A stretch of DNA of 14,176 nucleotides, taken from contig JBDTMH010000108.1 of assembly GCA_039934375.1 (NCBI GenBank), forward strand, positions 1 through 14,176, given 5' to 3'. This stretch comes from CAISIP01 sp039934375. GTDB taxonomy: Bacteria > Pseudomonadota > Gammaproteobacteria > Burkholderiales > Burkholderiaceae_C. The notes below the pieces were generated by a model. That model was not told where the DNA came from. It saw only the letters and a program-made list of their open reading frames with translations, and made no database searches. The translations under genes and the position numbers were made by a program. Below are positions 13,714-14,176 of this stretch, one piece after another (positions within the stretch are counted from its first letter, which is position 1; each line of letters opens with the position of its first letter).

Positions 13714-14176
13714 GTGGTCGACACTGCGAGCGACGCACAGCAGCGCGAAAGCCCGGCGCTGCGTGCTCTGGGCCAGGTGGTGCGCGTGCTTGCCGGTGCC
13801 GGCATGGCGGTGGCGGCGGCCAGCCTGCTGCTGTCGCTGTGTCTGATCGGCTGGGCGGTAGTGATGCGCTACGGCTTCAACGCCGCGCCGGCGTGGGTCG
13901 ATGAAGTGGTGGGTTTCCTGCTGGTGGCCATCGTCATGCTGGCCGCGGCGCGCACGCTGCGCCAGGGTGAGCACATCGGTGTCGACCTGATGGTCGATCA
14001 GCTGGCGCCACGGGCGCGCCGCTGGGCCCAGGCCTGGGCGGCGCTGGCCGTCGGGGTGGTGGCCTGTGTGCTGATCATCAACGGCTGGGGTACGGCCAGC
14101 CTGGCCCGCATGCTGGGCCTGGTCACCGAGGGCAACCTCGAATGGCCGACCTGGATGCTGATGCTGCTGATGCCGG
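13714..14176 (+). CDS. TRAP transporter small permease (DctQ family), 3' end cut by window
   Basis: An open frame runs from a GTG at 13714 to the window edge (154 codons visible, no stop). It looks like a DctQ small membrane subunit: hydrophobic helices at about 25-50, 60-80 and 105-125 and the start of a fourth at 145, with the family motifs VMRYGFNAAPAWVDEV (50-65) and RQGEHIGVDLMVDQL (83-97). DctQ pairs with the large DctM permease in the inner membrane; a dctM gene is expected just beyond the window. The start is uncertain: an in-frame stop at 13696-13698 limits it on the left, and GTG at 13714 (20 bases after the binding-protein stop) is the first candidate, with only a weak ribosome site. 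An ATG at 13804 would remove part of the first helix. Confidence 0.9.
   Translation, partial: MVDTASDAQQRESPALRALGQVVRVLAGAGMAVAAASLLLSLCLIGWAVVMRYGFNAAPAWVDEVVGFLLVAIVMLAAARTLRQGEHIGVDLMVDQLAPRARRWAQAWAALAVGVVACVLIINGWGTASLARMLGLVTEGNLEWPTWMLMLLMP

Noticed and set aside
12590..13974. Minus-strand open frames over the TRAP genes
   Set aside because: The plus strand encodes clear DctP and DctQ proteins with a signal peptide and membrane helices; the opposite frames are shadows.
1..14176. Mobile elements, CRISPR arrays, toxin-antitoxin, defence or prophage genes, tRNA genes
   Set aside because: I looked on both strands and saw no transposase, integrase, regularly spaced repeats, nuclease/methylase pairs or tRNA-like cloverleaf. 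The window reads as ordinary metabolic chromosome.

Overview
The window is a GC-rich (by eye about two thirds G+C), densely coded stretch of a bacterial chromosome. The gene content suggests a betaproteobacterium of the order Burkholderiales, perhaps an Alcaligenaceae/Bordetella-like organism: it carries a DUF1631 protein, an Rnk-type regulator, malate synthase G next to a haloacid dehalogenase, and a catabolic operon with a TRAP transporter. The taxonomic call is inference from protein families only. I see no rRNA, tRNA, CRISPR array, insertion sequence, phage gene or plasmid function.

Region 1 (1-3634, + strand): the C-terminal end of an oligopeptide/dipeptide ABC transporter ATPase, then an M81 (MlrC-like) metallopeptidase, then an enolase-superfamily enzyme of the mandelate racemase type, then a uracil-DNA-glycosylase-superfamily protein of the deoxyinosine glycosylase type. 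The first three could form a peptide or modified amino acid uptake-and-breakdown operon whose substrate cannot be read from sequence. The glycosylase looks like an unrelated repair gene at its end.

Region 2 (3745-6706, - strand): an L-2-haloacid dehalogenase gene followed 34 bases later by malate synthase G (glcB). Chemically the pair can be linked: haloacetate gives glycolate, glycolate gives glyoxylate, and malate synthase condenses glyoxylate with acetyl-CoA. The glycolate oxidase needed in the middle is not in the window.

Region 3 (6707-9989): a 393-base divergent intergenic region, a large DUF1631 protein of unknown function with a glycine-rich linker (+), and a convergent rnk gene (-) for a GreA/GreB-fold RNA polymerase-binding regulator.

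Region 4 (9990-14176): a 475-base non-coding divergent region with a perfect 13-bp inverted repeat, then a tight + strand operon: HMG-CoA lyase-like enzyme, family III CoA-transferase (ATGA overlap), TRAP solute-binding protein, and TRAP small permease cut by the window end. Together these read as uptake, CoA activation and retro-aldol cleavage of a branched dicarboxylate, for which 3-hydroxy-3-methylglutarate is the simplest candidate.

Nothing here looks like a defence or mobile system. The points worth following are the two pathway hypotheses, the orphan M81/enolase-superfamily pair, the uncharacterised DUF1631 protein and the structured intergenic region upstream of rnk.
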